Source: CAIXSC01 sp046349915 (GTDB taxonomy: Bacteria; Planctomycetota; Planctomycetia; Pirellulales; Pirellulaceae). Taken from it: 64,000 nucleotides of DNA. Below, piece by piece: positions 1-6,986 of the stretch. The stretch is taken from contig JAXMBL010000011.1 in assembly GCA_046349915.1 (NCBI GenBank), forward strand, positions 124,001 to 188,000. Reading direction: 5' to 3'. The translations under genes were made by a program, and so were the position numbers. The notes beneath the pieces were generated by a model. The model was not told the origin of the DNA and did not search any database. It was given only the letters and a program-made list of their open reading frames with translations. Numbering within the stretch: position 1 is the first letter of the stretch; each line of letters opens with the position of its first letter.

Positions 1-899
1 CCCAGGCGCTTGAGTCGTTACGCGAGCAGCCGCCCGAGGGCCGCATCGTCTACTTCTACGTGACGGATGAAGAGGGACGCTTGCAAGGCGTCGTACCGAC
101 AAGACGCCTCCTGCTGGAGGCGACTGACCGACCGCTGGAATCGTTGATGGTCCGCAATGTGATCGCGATCCCCGCGACCGCCTCGGTAGTCGACGCCTGC
201 GAGTTCTTCATGTTTCACCGTTTGCTGGCTTTTCCCGTGGTGGATGACCAACAGCGGTTGTTGGGAAGCGTCGACGTCGAACTCTACACCGATGAATTAA
301 GCGATCTAGATCGCCGCGAGGGGAACGACGAGTTGTTTCAGTTGATCGGCGTCCACCGCACCGACTCGCAGCAAGCCAAGCCCTGGAGCGCTTTTCGCAG
401 TCGCTTTCCTTGGCTACTTGCAAATATCGCCGGCGGAGTGCTCGCGGCATTCCTCTCGGGATTCTTCGAAGCCGAATTGCGGAAAGCGGTTGCGCTTGCC
501 CTCTTCATTCCTGTCGTGCTCGCACTGGCCGAAAGCGTCAGCATTCAGTCGGTCAGTTTGTCGCTCAAGTCGCTCGGACGCAGCCAACCGACTCTCCGTT
601 CGCTAGCAGCCAAGCTGCGCACCGAGTTGCTCACGGGCACGTTTCTCGGAGTGGCATGTGGCGTCGTTGTAGCCAGCGTCGCCCTGGTCTGGATCGGGGA
701 ACTCCCGGTCGTGGCCTGTCTGCTGGGGGGGATCACGATTGGAGTCGCCGCGGCGGCCGTAATTGGAGTGGCGACTCCCGGCCTGCTGCGGCTGCTGCAA
801 CGAGAACCACAGGTTGCGGCAGGACCCGTTGCGCTCGCCACCACCGACATGGTTACGCTGTTGGCCTACTTTAGTCTTGCCCGCTGGTTGCTGGCGTGA
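1..899 (+). CDS. MgtE-like divalent cation transporter with CBS domains, 5'-truncated by window edge
   Basis: The reading frame is open from base 3, so the start lies outside the window; the GTG at 60 is internal. The visible part begins inside a CBS domain pair, with segments such as RLQGVVPTRRLL, VRNVIAIP and LAFPVVDDQQRLLGSV typical of CBS units. A hydrophobic C-terminal half of about 150 residues with four or five membrane segments follows. The family imports Mg2+ or related divalent cations through the inner membrane, gated by Mg2+ binding to the cytoplasmic CBS domains. The last helix keeps the family-like TTDMVTLLAYFSLA with an Asp. The pore segment normally rich in GGNxGxQ reads ALAESVSIQSVSLS, so only the Gln-Ser part is kept. 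It may be a divergent member with altered ion selectivity. Family call fairly sure, substrate not. Confidence 0.75.
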   Translation, partial: QALESLREQPPEGRIVYFYVTDEEGRLQGVVPTRRLLLEATDRPLESLMVRNVIAIPATASVVDACEFFMFHRLLAFPVVDDQQRLLGSVDVELYTDELSDLDRREGNDELFQLIGVHRTDSQQAKPWSAFRSRFPWLLANIAGGVLAAFLSGFFEAELRKAVALALFIPVVLALAESVSIQSVSLSLKSLGRSQPTLRSLAAKLRTELLTGTFLGVACGVVVASVALVWIGELPVVACLLGGITIGVAAAAVIGVATPGLLRLLQREPQVAAGPVALATTDMVTLLAYFSLARWLLA

Positions 900-1188
900 C
901 GGCGACGAGCCGAATGGTGGCCTTTCCCGCACGCGATTGCCGATGCCGCCGTCGGTTTTCTCGACGTCGGCGGCGACCAAATCAGCACCCGTTGCAGCAT
1001 AATTCCCTTGGATGGGCATTTTGGAGTGGTGTTAAGTCTTTTGTTAGAAGTTACTTGTGCGATGTTTCTTGTTTTGGTGATGAATGGCATGAGGCTTGCA
1101 TTAGGGTGGTATGAGAGCGGTTCTGTAATGAGCCGTTATGATTCGCCCGATAGGCCCAGCTTCCTCAGTTCACGTTTGGCAGGCAACC
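900..1188. other. Intergenic region with an AT-rich stretch before the DUF1559 gene
   Basis: This is non-coding as far as I can see. Around 942-985 there is an imperfect GC hairpin (GCCGCCGTCG against a CGACGTCGGCGGC-like arm around a T-rich loop) that could help end transcription of the transporter. Bases 1020-1110 are noticeably richer in T and A than the surroundings and probably contain the promoter for the next gene, but I cannot point to a convincing -35/-10 pair. Confidence 0.3.
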
Positions 1189-2172
1189 ATGAGCAAACCC
1201 CAGGTCCGTTCCGCCTTTACGCTCGTCGAACTCTTGGTCGTGATCGCGATCATTGGAGTTTTGGTGGCGTTGCTATTGCCTGCGGTGCAGGCGGCCCGCG
1301 AGTCGGCTCGACGCATGTCCTGCACCAACAACCTCAAGCAGATCGCCCTGGCGCTGCACAATCACGAAGGGGTCTACCGGGTTCTTCCCTACTCGAAACG
1401 AGATACCCTGCCGCAGCGAAGTTGGGCGCCCGACACTCTGCCCTTCCTGGAGCAGTCGAATATGGTGAGCGGCGCGTTTTACGATTTGAACGAGAACTGG
1501 TGGAGGAGCACGACCTACGCGGGAGTCGCCATTCCCAATTCGACCACCGTTCGGACTCATCTGGCCGTCTTCAATTGCCCCTCGACGCCCAATGCTCGCC
1601 GGTTGCAAAACAAGGCCGAGAATCCACCCGAGCAGAACAAGGTGGGCGCCTGCGGCGATTACTTCGTGCCCGAGGGAGTCAGCACGGCGATCAACAACGA
1701 GTTGCCAGTGTCCGAGCAATTTCCCGCTGGCGCTGATCTGCAGGGCGCTCTGCGGAAGTTTCCGACCGACAACACCTTCGCCGCGATCACGGACGGCACT
1801 TCGAACACCATCCTGATCGGCGAATGCGCGGGACGCGAGGACGTCTACCGCGGACGCAAATTCACCGCCGCCATGGCCGACAAGACCTCGCCTGTCTGTG
1901 CTCGCGCACGCGGCGGCGCCTGGGCGACCAACGACAATCCGTACGAGATCGGCACTCGAGTGGAATGGTGCACGGGCTCCGCGATCCCTGGCCCCATGAA
2001 GATCAACAACTCCAACGAGCACGGTCACTTGTTTTACAGCTTCCATCCGGGGGGAGCGAATTTTGCACTCGCCGACGGCTCCGTCCGGTTTATCAGCGAG
2101 TCGATTCGCCTGCGAGTGCTGGCGACGTTGGTCACTCGCTCGGGCAGCGAGCCCGAGGCTTCGACCAACTAA
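1189..2172 (+). CDS. DUF1559 prepilin-like protein
   Basis: A 327-residue protein starting with MSKPQVRSAFTLVELLVVIAI, a type IV prepilin N-terminal methylation motif (short basic leader, F-T-L-V-E-L) followed by one hydrophobic helix. The conserved AARESARRMSCTNNLKQIALALHNHE region follows. The C-terminus has the H-x9-DG signature (HPGGANFALADGSVRFIS) that defines planctomycete DUF1559 proteins. These are found in large paralogous sets in planctomycetes; their role is unproven, but the prepilin peptidase motif implies export and pseudopilin-like assembly or surface anchoring. I prefer the ATG at 1189 over an upstream in-frame ATG at 1138, because it puts the prepilin leader at its normal short length. 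The small lipoprotein gene 71 bp downstream is a frequent neighbour of DUF1559 genes. Confidence 0.9.
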   Translation: MSKPQVRSAFTLVELLVVIAIIGVLVALLLPAVQAARESARRMSCTNNLKQIALALHNHEGVYRVLPYSKRDTLPQRSWAPDTLPFLEQSNMVSGAFYDLNENWWRSTTYAGVAIPNSTTVRTHLAVFNCPSTPNARRLQNKAENPPEQNKVGACGDYFVPEGVSTAINNELPVSEQFPAGADLQGALRKFPTDNTFAAITDGTSNTILIGECAGREDVYRGRKFTAAMADKTSPVCARARGGAWATNDNPYEIGTRVEWCTGSAIPGPMKINNSNEHGHLFYSFHPGGANFALADGSVRFISESIRLRVLATLVTRSGSEPEASTN

Positions 2173-2243
2173 TCAACTCGGATGCGTCGATGGGAGTAAG
2201 GCGGTCGTAGTGTCGGCTTGGCGTTATATGTTGGTGAGTTTCC

Positions 2244-2681
2244 GTGGTGACCAAAAAACTCTGCTCGTCGTTGGTTGTTCCACTGATCGTTGTGTTGACT
2301 CTGTTGGTCGCGGGATGTTCGCGCGAGAAGCGTGAACCGGTGGCGCCCGCGGCGGGAAAAATCCAATGGGATGGCAAGCCGCTGGCGGAAGCCACGGTCG
2401 TCTTTCATCGCCTGGAGGGCGAGGGCCGAAGCCTGACGGTTCGCACACTGAACGACGGAACTTTTCGGCTGACGACGCATGAACCGAACGATGGCGCGCC
2501 GCCGGGGCGTTACGCGGTCACCGTCGAGTTGCGTGATTGGGTGCGAGACGGCGATGAGGCCGTCCGGTCGGGCCGCAATCTGCTGCCGCCCAAGTATGCG
2601 AGCCCTCGCACATCGGGACTCGAGTGCGTCATCGCGGAAGGCGACAATCAACTCCCCGTCTGGAATCTCTCCAGCCGCTAA
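2244..2681 (+). CDS. Small lipoprotein with carboxypeptidase-regulatory-like fold
   Basis: A 145-residue protein with a GTG start. It has a lipoprotein signal (hydrophobic stretch then LVAGC, Cys25), so it should be lipid-anchored and face the periplasm. After the anchor comes a single beta-sandwich-like domain: VAPAAGKIQWDGKPLAEATVVFHRLEGEGR, then GTFRLTTHEPNDGAPPGRYAVTVE, which is the pattern of carboxypeptidase-regulatory/transthyretin-like lipoproteins abundant in planctomycetes. The order 'DUF1559 gene then such a lipoprotein' on the same strand recurs in this phylum, suggesting co-transcription. Function unknown. The coding region ends directly at a cluster of dispersed repeats. Confidence 0.8.
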   Translation: MVTKKLCSSLVVPLIVVLTLLVAGCSREKREPVAPAAGKIQWDGKPLAEATVVFHRLEGEGRSLTVRTLNDGTFRLTTHEPNDGAPPGRYAVTVELRDWVRDGDEAVRSGRNLLPPKYASPRTSGLECVIAEGDNQLPVWNLSSR

Positions 2682-3020
2682 GTAGCCCGCTCGCTTCGAA
2701 GTAGCCCGCTCGCTTCGCGAGCGGAAACGCCGCCCTGCCGCACGCCGACAGCGTTGGTCACTGAAGGCCAACTGGCATTTCGGCTCGCGAAGCGAGCCGG
2801 CTACTTAGCCCGCTCACTTTGTGAGCGGAAACGCCGCCTTGCCGCAGCGCTCCACGCTGTCGGCCGAGTCGTCACTCCGTCAAGCCGGAGGCTTGATAGC
2901 CATTAGCCGGTGGTTGAGCGAAGCGACACCACCGGTTACCCAGGCGTCCTGCCTTGCTGATCGCGGCATCGTGCCGCGAAGGTTTGACGCATAAACGCCA
3001 ATCCCGAAGGCGAAAGGCCC
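2682..3020. repeat. Mosaic of dispersed palindromic repeats
   Basis: Non-coding stretch made of several short palindromic elements. CCGCTCGC-TTC-GCGAGCGG lies at 2706-2724 (preceded by GTAGC) and CGGCTCGC-GAA-GCGAGCCG at 2781-2799 (followed by GGCTAC), i.e. the same element in opposite orientations. A related block with GTGAGCGGAAACGCCGCC follows at about 2810-2840, and GGTGGTTGAGCGAAGCGACACCACC forms another palindrome near 2910. The element recurs at 12940-12960. The arrangement resembles REP/BIME-type intergenic elements. Bases 2940-3010 (ending in CGAAGGCGAAAGGCCCC) look like a further dispersed element. Confidence 0.7.
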
Positions 3021-3052
3021 CTTAGGTCGTTGTGGTTCGCCGAATGGGCTTG

Positions 3053-3214
3053 GTCTGGGCGAATAGCAGCAAGGACTTGATCACTCGTGAGGCCCTTGGG
3101 CAGATTGACCGTCGAAATGGTCTCGTAGTGTGCTTCAAAGGCAGCGACAATTCGCGCGGCAAAGTCAGGAGGTGGTTCCGTCCGAGGGAAGAACTGGAAG
3201 CTAATACCGGACAC
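3053..3214 (-). pseudogene. Possible fragment of a restriction-endonuclease-like family gene
   Basis: On the minus strand this frame reads SGISFQFFPRTEPPPDFA followed by ARIVAAFEAHYETISTV and SDQVLAAIRPD. It reminds me of the N-terminus of a widespread hypothetical family (start similar to 'I-x-F-F-P-H/R...', later 'SD-x-VL-x-x-I/LRP-x-L') that I associate with restriction-endonuclease-like folds. After IRPD the similarity stops and the frame runs into the repeat mosaic, so at best the first ~55 residues survive. There is no good start codon. It lies downstream of the TIR gene on the same strand and could be a decayed partner or an unrelated remnant. Low certainty: the match is from memory only. 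Confidence 0.35.
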
Positions 3215-3337
3215 ATAGCCTCCGCATAATGGAACACGTTTTCTTGATCGTGAGGAATGTGTTCGGTCTGCGCAGGCGACGTTGAGCATTAGTTCCGACG
3301 CTAATCGCCGTGAGCACTAGCTTGTAACAAGACCGCC

Positions 3338-4090
3338 CTAGTCACGAGCTCTCAGCTTCTCAACCCATTGTCGTCCGAGTTCCGTTAGTTCAATTAAATC
3401 AGCAAGATCGTATACTCCCTCCGACCTCAGCTCTCCGATGTTCCGATCGGCATGCTTCCTGATAAGTCCGATCGAACGGAGATGGCGTAGTTCTGCACGG
3501 ACGCTGCCGCCGCCCTTGTAGCCCTTGGTCTTCCCATCCGCCAAGTTGAAGAGGTGCTTCTGCTCTGGCTCGGGAATCAAGACTGGCAACAACAGGTCTA
3601 GATCCGATGCCTGTGAACTTGTCGGGTGGCGTAGGACGGTGTGCTTGCGGATGGCTAAACGGATATCGTGACAAGCCGCTCCCATCGATGCTTGCAGACG
3701 ATCAGGTCGAGAAGGAAGAGAGAATGTCGCCGTGCTGACACCGAGCAAATCGCTGGGAAGATGGAAGTCGCCAAGTCCGTTGGGCATGAGAATGAAGGTA
3801 CGGTCTCGGCCGAGGCGTCCGATGAACAGGCCAAGCTCGAAAACCACATTGTCTCGCGTAGCGGGTTTCTCTGAACCGCGGATCTTCACCACGTCATCGG
3901 CGCAAAAGACAAACAGGCCGAACGCTGCGTCTTCAAGTGCATCAAGGAGTGATTCAAGGTACGACTTCGTTAATTGGAAAATCCCTTGATTCCATACAAC
4001 TACTTCGGCAACGTCTTCGAGGTTCCTTTGCGCGGCATACGCAATGTCGAGGCTTTCAGACGAAGAGCCAACAAATAGGGTAGGTTTCAT
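3338..4090 (-). CDS. TIR-domain protein (CAP12/Pycsar-type) with C-terminal winged-helix-like domain
   Basis: A 250-residue protein. Residues 1-125 match the CAP12/Pycsar-effector TIR family (PF10137, formerly 'predicted nucleotide-binding, TIR-like'): KPTLFVGSSSESLDIA at the N-terminus, FGLFVFCADDV at 58-67, RDNVVFELGLFIGRLGRDR at 79-97 (Glu85 is the likely NAD-cleaving glutamate), and LPSDLLGV at 111-118. Residues ~165-250 (EPEQKHLFNLADG, RAELRHLRSIGLI, IELTELGRQWVEKL) look like a winged helix-turn-helix, not a STING or cyclic-nucleotide-binding sensor. Relatives deplete NAD in anti-phage CBASS, Pycsar or related systems, usually under control of a second-messenger sensor. No cyclase or other defence gene lies nearby. 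The gene is more AT-rich than its neighbours and sits in a repeat-filled island, suggesting transfer. TIR call firm; biological role inferred. Confidence 0.8.
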   Translation of the reverse strand: MKPTLFVGSSSESLDIAYAAQRNLEDVAEVVVWNQGIFQLTKSYLESLLDALEDAAFGLFVFCADDVVKIRGSEKPATRDNVVFELGLFIGRLGRDRTFILMPNGLGDFHLPSDLLGVSTATFSLPSRPDRLQASMGAACHDIRLAIRKHTVLRHPTSSQASDLDLLLPVLIPEPEQKHLFNLADGKTKGYKGGGSVRAELRHLRSIGLIRKHADRNIGELRSEGVYDLADLIELTELGRQWVEKLRARD

Positions 4091-4339
4091 GCGCTATCCA
4101 ACTCTATCTGCAGTCTAACGACAGCCCAAACAGGTCGACCGAAATTGACGATGATTGCAGAAATCGCGTAGTCGCCCGCTCCGGTTAGTCGTCTAGTTCA
4201 AGTAAGCAGAGTTCTGCGGCGGTAAGTCTACCGGCTTCTTTTGATCGTTGCCAGTTCGGCAATTCGCGTCCCAAAGAAGTTCAGTTCCCGGTGAGCTAGG
4301 ACAGTAATTTTGAATTTCTGGAATGTGCCTTCCATCACC

Positions 4340-4366
4340 ATCGACGGACTGGGAAGTCCGTCGTAC
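4340..4366. repeat. Dispersed palindrome ACGGACT...AGTCCGT (copy 1)
   Basis: The sequence GACGGACT-GGGA-AGTCCGTCGTAC forms a short stem-loop. The same element occurs at 16701-16725 and 38562-38587. It is probably a small intergenic REP-like repeat. Confidence 0.65.
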
Positions 4367-4376
4367 TTTGATGGTT

Positions 4377-4728
4377 CTTCCGGGTTTCGTGTGGTTTGTT
4401 GCCCGAATGTTGGTCGGCGCGGCTGTCGCCGCGGGATTTTCCCAGGCATCACTCAGGTGTCCAAATGTTCATTGACCGCGTCGCGGCCGGTCGGTATCGT
4501 AGTGGCGCCGGGAGAAATGGAGTCAGGCTCTGCGGGGACGCAACCTGGCAAGGGATATCCCGGTCGACGGTGCGCCAAATGGTGCATCCTGCATCTGGTA
4601 GTTCAACGCCGCCAGAGGCTCTTCTTCTTTCCGCACCTTTTGGACACCGGAGTTATGCCTACGCAAATCCTGCGGCGACAGCCGCACCGAGTACCTCCTC
4701 GACTGCTACCCACAACAAACCCGGAAGG
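4377..4728. repeat. Pair of ~90-bp diverged inverted repeats in a 670-bp gene-free gap
   Basis: Left arm 4377-4466 and right arm 4638-4728 are reverse complements with substitutions. Shared blocks, in left-arm orientation and order, are CTTCCGGGTTT, GCGGCTGTCGCCGC, GGATTT, AGGCAT and GGTGTCCAAA. About 170 bp of unrecognised sequence separates the arms. The gap 4091-4757 contains no convincing gene; open frames across it have no family resemblance. The structure could be a miniature element, a remnant of a transposable element, or two oppositely oriented copies of a dispersed repeat. Confidence 0.6.
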
Positions 4729-4757
4729 ACTGCTTTGTTTCGAGTACATGACGTTGT

Positions 4758-5798
4758 CTAAGGTTGGCTGCTGAGTTGCACCAGCGCCTCGCGAGTGCGT
4801 GGGGCCAGACGCTCGGGCAGAACCAGGAAGCGGTCGCGCCCGCCCATTTTCGGCGTGAAGCGAGTGAACCCGTCATTGTCGACGGTCACCACGCCCGCGG
4901 GCGACAAATCAAAGTAACCCGCATCGGGCCGGACGGCGTACAACACCGACGTCAAATCCCAAGTAGGACGCTCGTGGGGCGGCGGCGAATAGCGATAGTA
5001 GGCTTCCGCGATCGGATGGTGCTTGACGTAACCATAGTCTCGCATAATGCTCGACGCGGGATACGGCAACGCAATGCCGATTTCAAACCCACTCCAAACA
5101 ATCGGCGTGGGCCATTCACGGGCCAGCTTCTGCGCCGATGGTACGTCCTGGACGACGTTGTATTCCAAGTAGCGATTGTTCGCTTCAATCGTCTGGAACG
5201 CGCCCGCCATGACGCTCAAGAACTTCACCTTCCGCTCGATCAACTGGCGGCCGGTCAGCGGCGACCATGCGTCGGCCGGAGTATCCAATAAGTCGGCCAG
5301 ATTCGAGAAAAAGCCGACCTGCACCAGCGTCACCGAGTTGTCTGGTTCGGCGGCCAGAAGCTGCCGCAACAAATCAACCGCATCGGGCGCCTTCTCGGGA
5401 TCAAGGTCATGTGGAAATCGCAGCTTGCCTTCGCTCTCGACGGAAGCCAGCGGCAAGAACTTGCTCTCCTCGACCTTCCCCGTGCGCCGCACGCCAATCG
5501 GCAAGTCGCCTCGCCGGTAAAACGTGTTCACCGCATCGACGAAGCGACCGGCGAGTGGATGGTTTTTGGTGAGCGTTACGGCCAACAGCTCGCAATCGCG
5601 TCGAGTGTGCAGGGAATGCAGCATCGCCAACGCCAAGGCGTCGTCGACATCGTTCCCCATGTCCGTATCAAAGATCACTCGCACCGGCGCTGGCTTGGGA
5701 GGCGGTCCTTCAGGTTCCCGCGACCAGCTACGGTCGATCAGCCCCAGCCAACAACTCGATACCACCAACGCCACGAATCCCCACTGTCGCCTGTTCAT
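4758..5798 (-). CDS. Secreted inosine-uridine nucleoside hydrolase-like protein
   Basis: A 346-residue protein with an N-terminal signal sequence (MNRRQWGFVALVVSSCWLGL) and the nucleoside hydrolase hallmark DTDMGNDVDD at residues 44-53, whose aspartates bind the catalytic Ca2+. The family cleaves the N-glycosidic bond of ribonucleosides to give base and ribose. Later segments (ELLAVTLTKN, VTLVQVGFFSNLADLL, WSGFEIG, LTSVLYAV) follow the family order. I chose the ATG at 5798 over one at 5846 because AAAGGAAG lies about 8 nt before it and the signal peptide then starts at the N-terminus. Export suggests scavenging of external nucleosides or a divergent glycosidase role. Planctomycetes carry many such secreted paralogues whose substrates are unknown. 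Confidence 0.85.
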   Translation of the reverse strand: MNRRQWGFVALVVSSCWLGLIDRSWSREPEGPPPKPAPVRVIFDTDMGNDVDDALALAMLHSLHTRRDCELLAVTLTKNHPLAGRFVDAVNTFYRRGDLPIGVRRTGKVEESKFLPLASVESEGKLRFPHDLDPEKAPDAVDLLRQLLAAEPDNSVTLVQVGFFSNLADLLDTPADAWSPLTGRQLIERKVKFLSVMAGAFQTIEANNRYLEYNVVQDVPSAQKLAREWPTPIVWSGFEIGIALPYPASSIMRDYGYVKHHPIAEAYYRYSPPPHERPTWDLTSVLYAVRPDAGYFDLSPAGVVTVDNDGFTRFTPKMGGRDRFLVLPERLAPRTREALVQLSSQP

Positions 5799-5876
5799 CG
5801 TACGCTTCCTTTGCTCACTTGGCCGATTCACCGATCGGCGCCTCAAGCCACTTGTCCGTCAGCCTCGCTCGCTCGC

Positions 5877-6572
5877 CTAGCGTGCCCCTAGTCGCAGGCG
5901 ACCGGCGAGCCAACGCAAGAAGAGCGGGAACACTGATAATACGGTCAACGCCACCAGCAGACGCGGCGTCATGATACTCGACACACCCGCTCGTTGGATC
6001 TCGGCGAGCGACTGAAGCGATGTGGCGACCGACAGTCCGATCAACGATGCCGGCAAGATGCCAATCTGACTGACCCACCAAAAATCAACGACTCGGATGC
6101 GAGTGATTCCCATGGCCCAGTTGACCATGAACGACGGGATCAGCGGGAATAAACGCAGACTCAACAAATACCAGATCCCATCCCGCTCCAGCGATTCGCG
6201 GATCAGTCGAGCACGACCTCCCAACCGCTGCTCAACCGCCTCGCTGAAACAGTAGCGGCTGAACAAAAAGGTAACCGTCGAACCAGCGGTGGCGCCCAGG
6301 TTGACAATGACCAAGCCCTGCCAGAATCCAAAGAGCCAACCGTACAGCAGCGAAAAAGGGAGCACCACGGGAAAAGACAAAGCCGCGGCGCAGAAGCACG
6401 CCGTCAAGGCGATGGCGTAAGTAGTCGCGGGGGAAGTCGAGTGGAACTGGCGAATCGTCGATTCGTACTCAACCAAAGCGGACAGCAAATCCCACCGGCG
6501 GCACAACAGCAGCACCGCCAAAAGGGATGCTACGCCCGCAGTCGCCATCGCCCGTTGCATGAGTTTCGTCAT
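5877..6572 (-). CDS. TVP38/TMEM64 family (SNARE-associated/DedA-like) membrane protein
   Basis: A 231-residue integral membrane protein. The central region with FPVVLPFSLLYGWLFGFWQG, TAGSTVTFLFSRYCF and LRLFPLIPSFMVNWAMGITRI matches the TVP38/TMEM64 (VTT/DedA) domain, including the conserved F/R-x-x-P-x-x-P segment. The family is inner-membrane and includes lipid scramblase or flippase-like proteins, so lipid or undecaprenyl-carrier transport is possible. The start is ambiguous: the likely ATG at 6572 lies inside a (TTCGTCA)4 tandem repeat, and an in-frame ATG at 6560 is an alternative. No clear ribosome-binding site precedes the first one. It lies between the nucleoside hydrolase and pyrF genes on the same strand but is separated from pyrF by a repeat array. 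Confidence 0.85.
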   Translation of the reverse strand: MTKLMQRAMATAGVASLLAVLLLCRRWDLLSALVEYESTIRQFHSTSPATTYAIALTACFCAAALSFPVVLPFSLLYGWLFGFWQGLVIVNLGATAGSTVTFLFSRYCFSEAVEQRLGGRARLIRESLERDGIWYLLSLRLFPLIPSFMVNWAMGITRIRVVDFWWVSQIGILPASLIGLSVATSLQSLAEIQRAGVSSIMTPRLLVALTVLSVFPLFLRWLAGRLRLGAR

Positions 6573-6592
6573 TCGTCATTCGTCATTCGTCA
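6565..6592. repeat. (TTCGTCA)4 tandem repeat over a start codon
   Basis: Four perfect 7-bp units lie at the 5' end of the TVP38-like gene. On the coding (minus) strand each unit carries an ATG, so ATGs occur every 7 bases in successive frames. The ATG that opens the gene frame is in the last unit; the in-frame ATG 21 bp upstream meets a stop after five codons. Confidence 0.85.
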
Positions 6593-6757
6593 TTGCGCGC
6601 GGGGGGGATGAATTCATCTGATGTGGTTGTTTGAGCATGTGGTGCATGGATTGCGCTTACTCGATAAACAAAGCAATTCGTAACAAAATACCTTAAAATA
6701 AGGGCCTTTTTGAAAAATCGCACTTGCGCCAATGTCCCAAAATGAGAAAATAACTCT

Positions 6758-6981
6758 CCAATGACCAATGACCAATGACCAATGACCAATGACCAATGAC
6801 CAATGACCAATGACCAATGACCAATGACCAATGACCAATGACCAATGACCAATGACCAATGACCAATGACCAATGACCAATGACCAATGACCAATGACCA
6901 ATGACCAATGACCAATGACCAATGACCAATGACCAATGACCAATGACCAATGACCAATGACCAATGACCAATGACCAATGA
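6758..6981. repeat. (CCAATGA)32 perfect heptanucleotide tandem array
   Basis: Thirty-two uninterrupted copies of a 7-bp unit cover 224 bp and end 5 bp before the pyrF stop codon. Because 3 x 7 is 21, every frame without a stop reads a 7-residue peptide repeat (VIGHWSL on the minus strand). The frames across it are artefacts. Heptanucleotide arrays of this kind are known as STRR-type repeats in cyanobacteria. The AT-rich stretch 6605-6757 between the array and the TVP38-like gene has no gene. Confidence 0.97.
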
Positions 6982-6986
6982 CGACA

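Noticed and set aside
4310..4774. Open frames in the gap between the TIR and nucleoside hydrolase genes
   Set aside because: They run through the inverted-repeat arms and have no ribosome-binding site or family resemblance.
6758..6981. Array as CRISPR or origin iterons
   Set aside because: Units are 7 bp, contiguous and perfect with no spacers, and no replication initiator gene or DnaA-box cluster is nearby.
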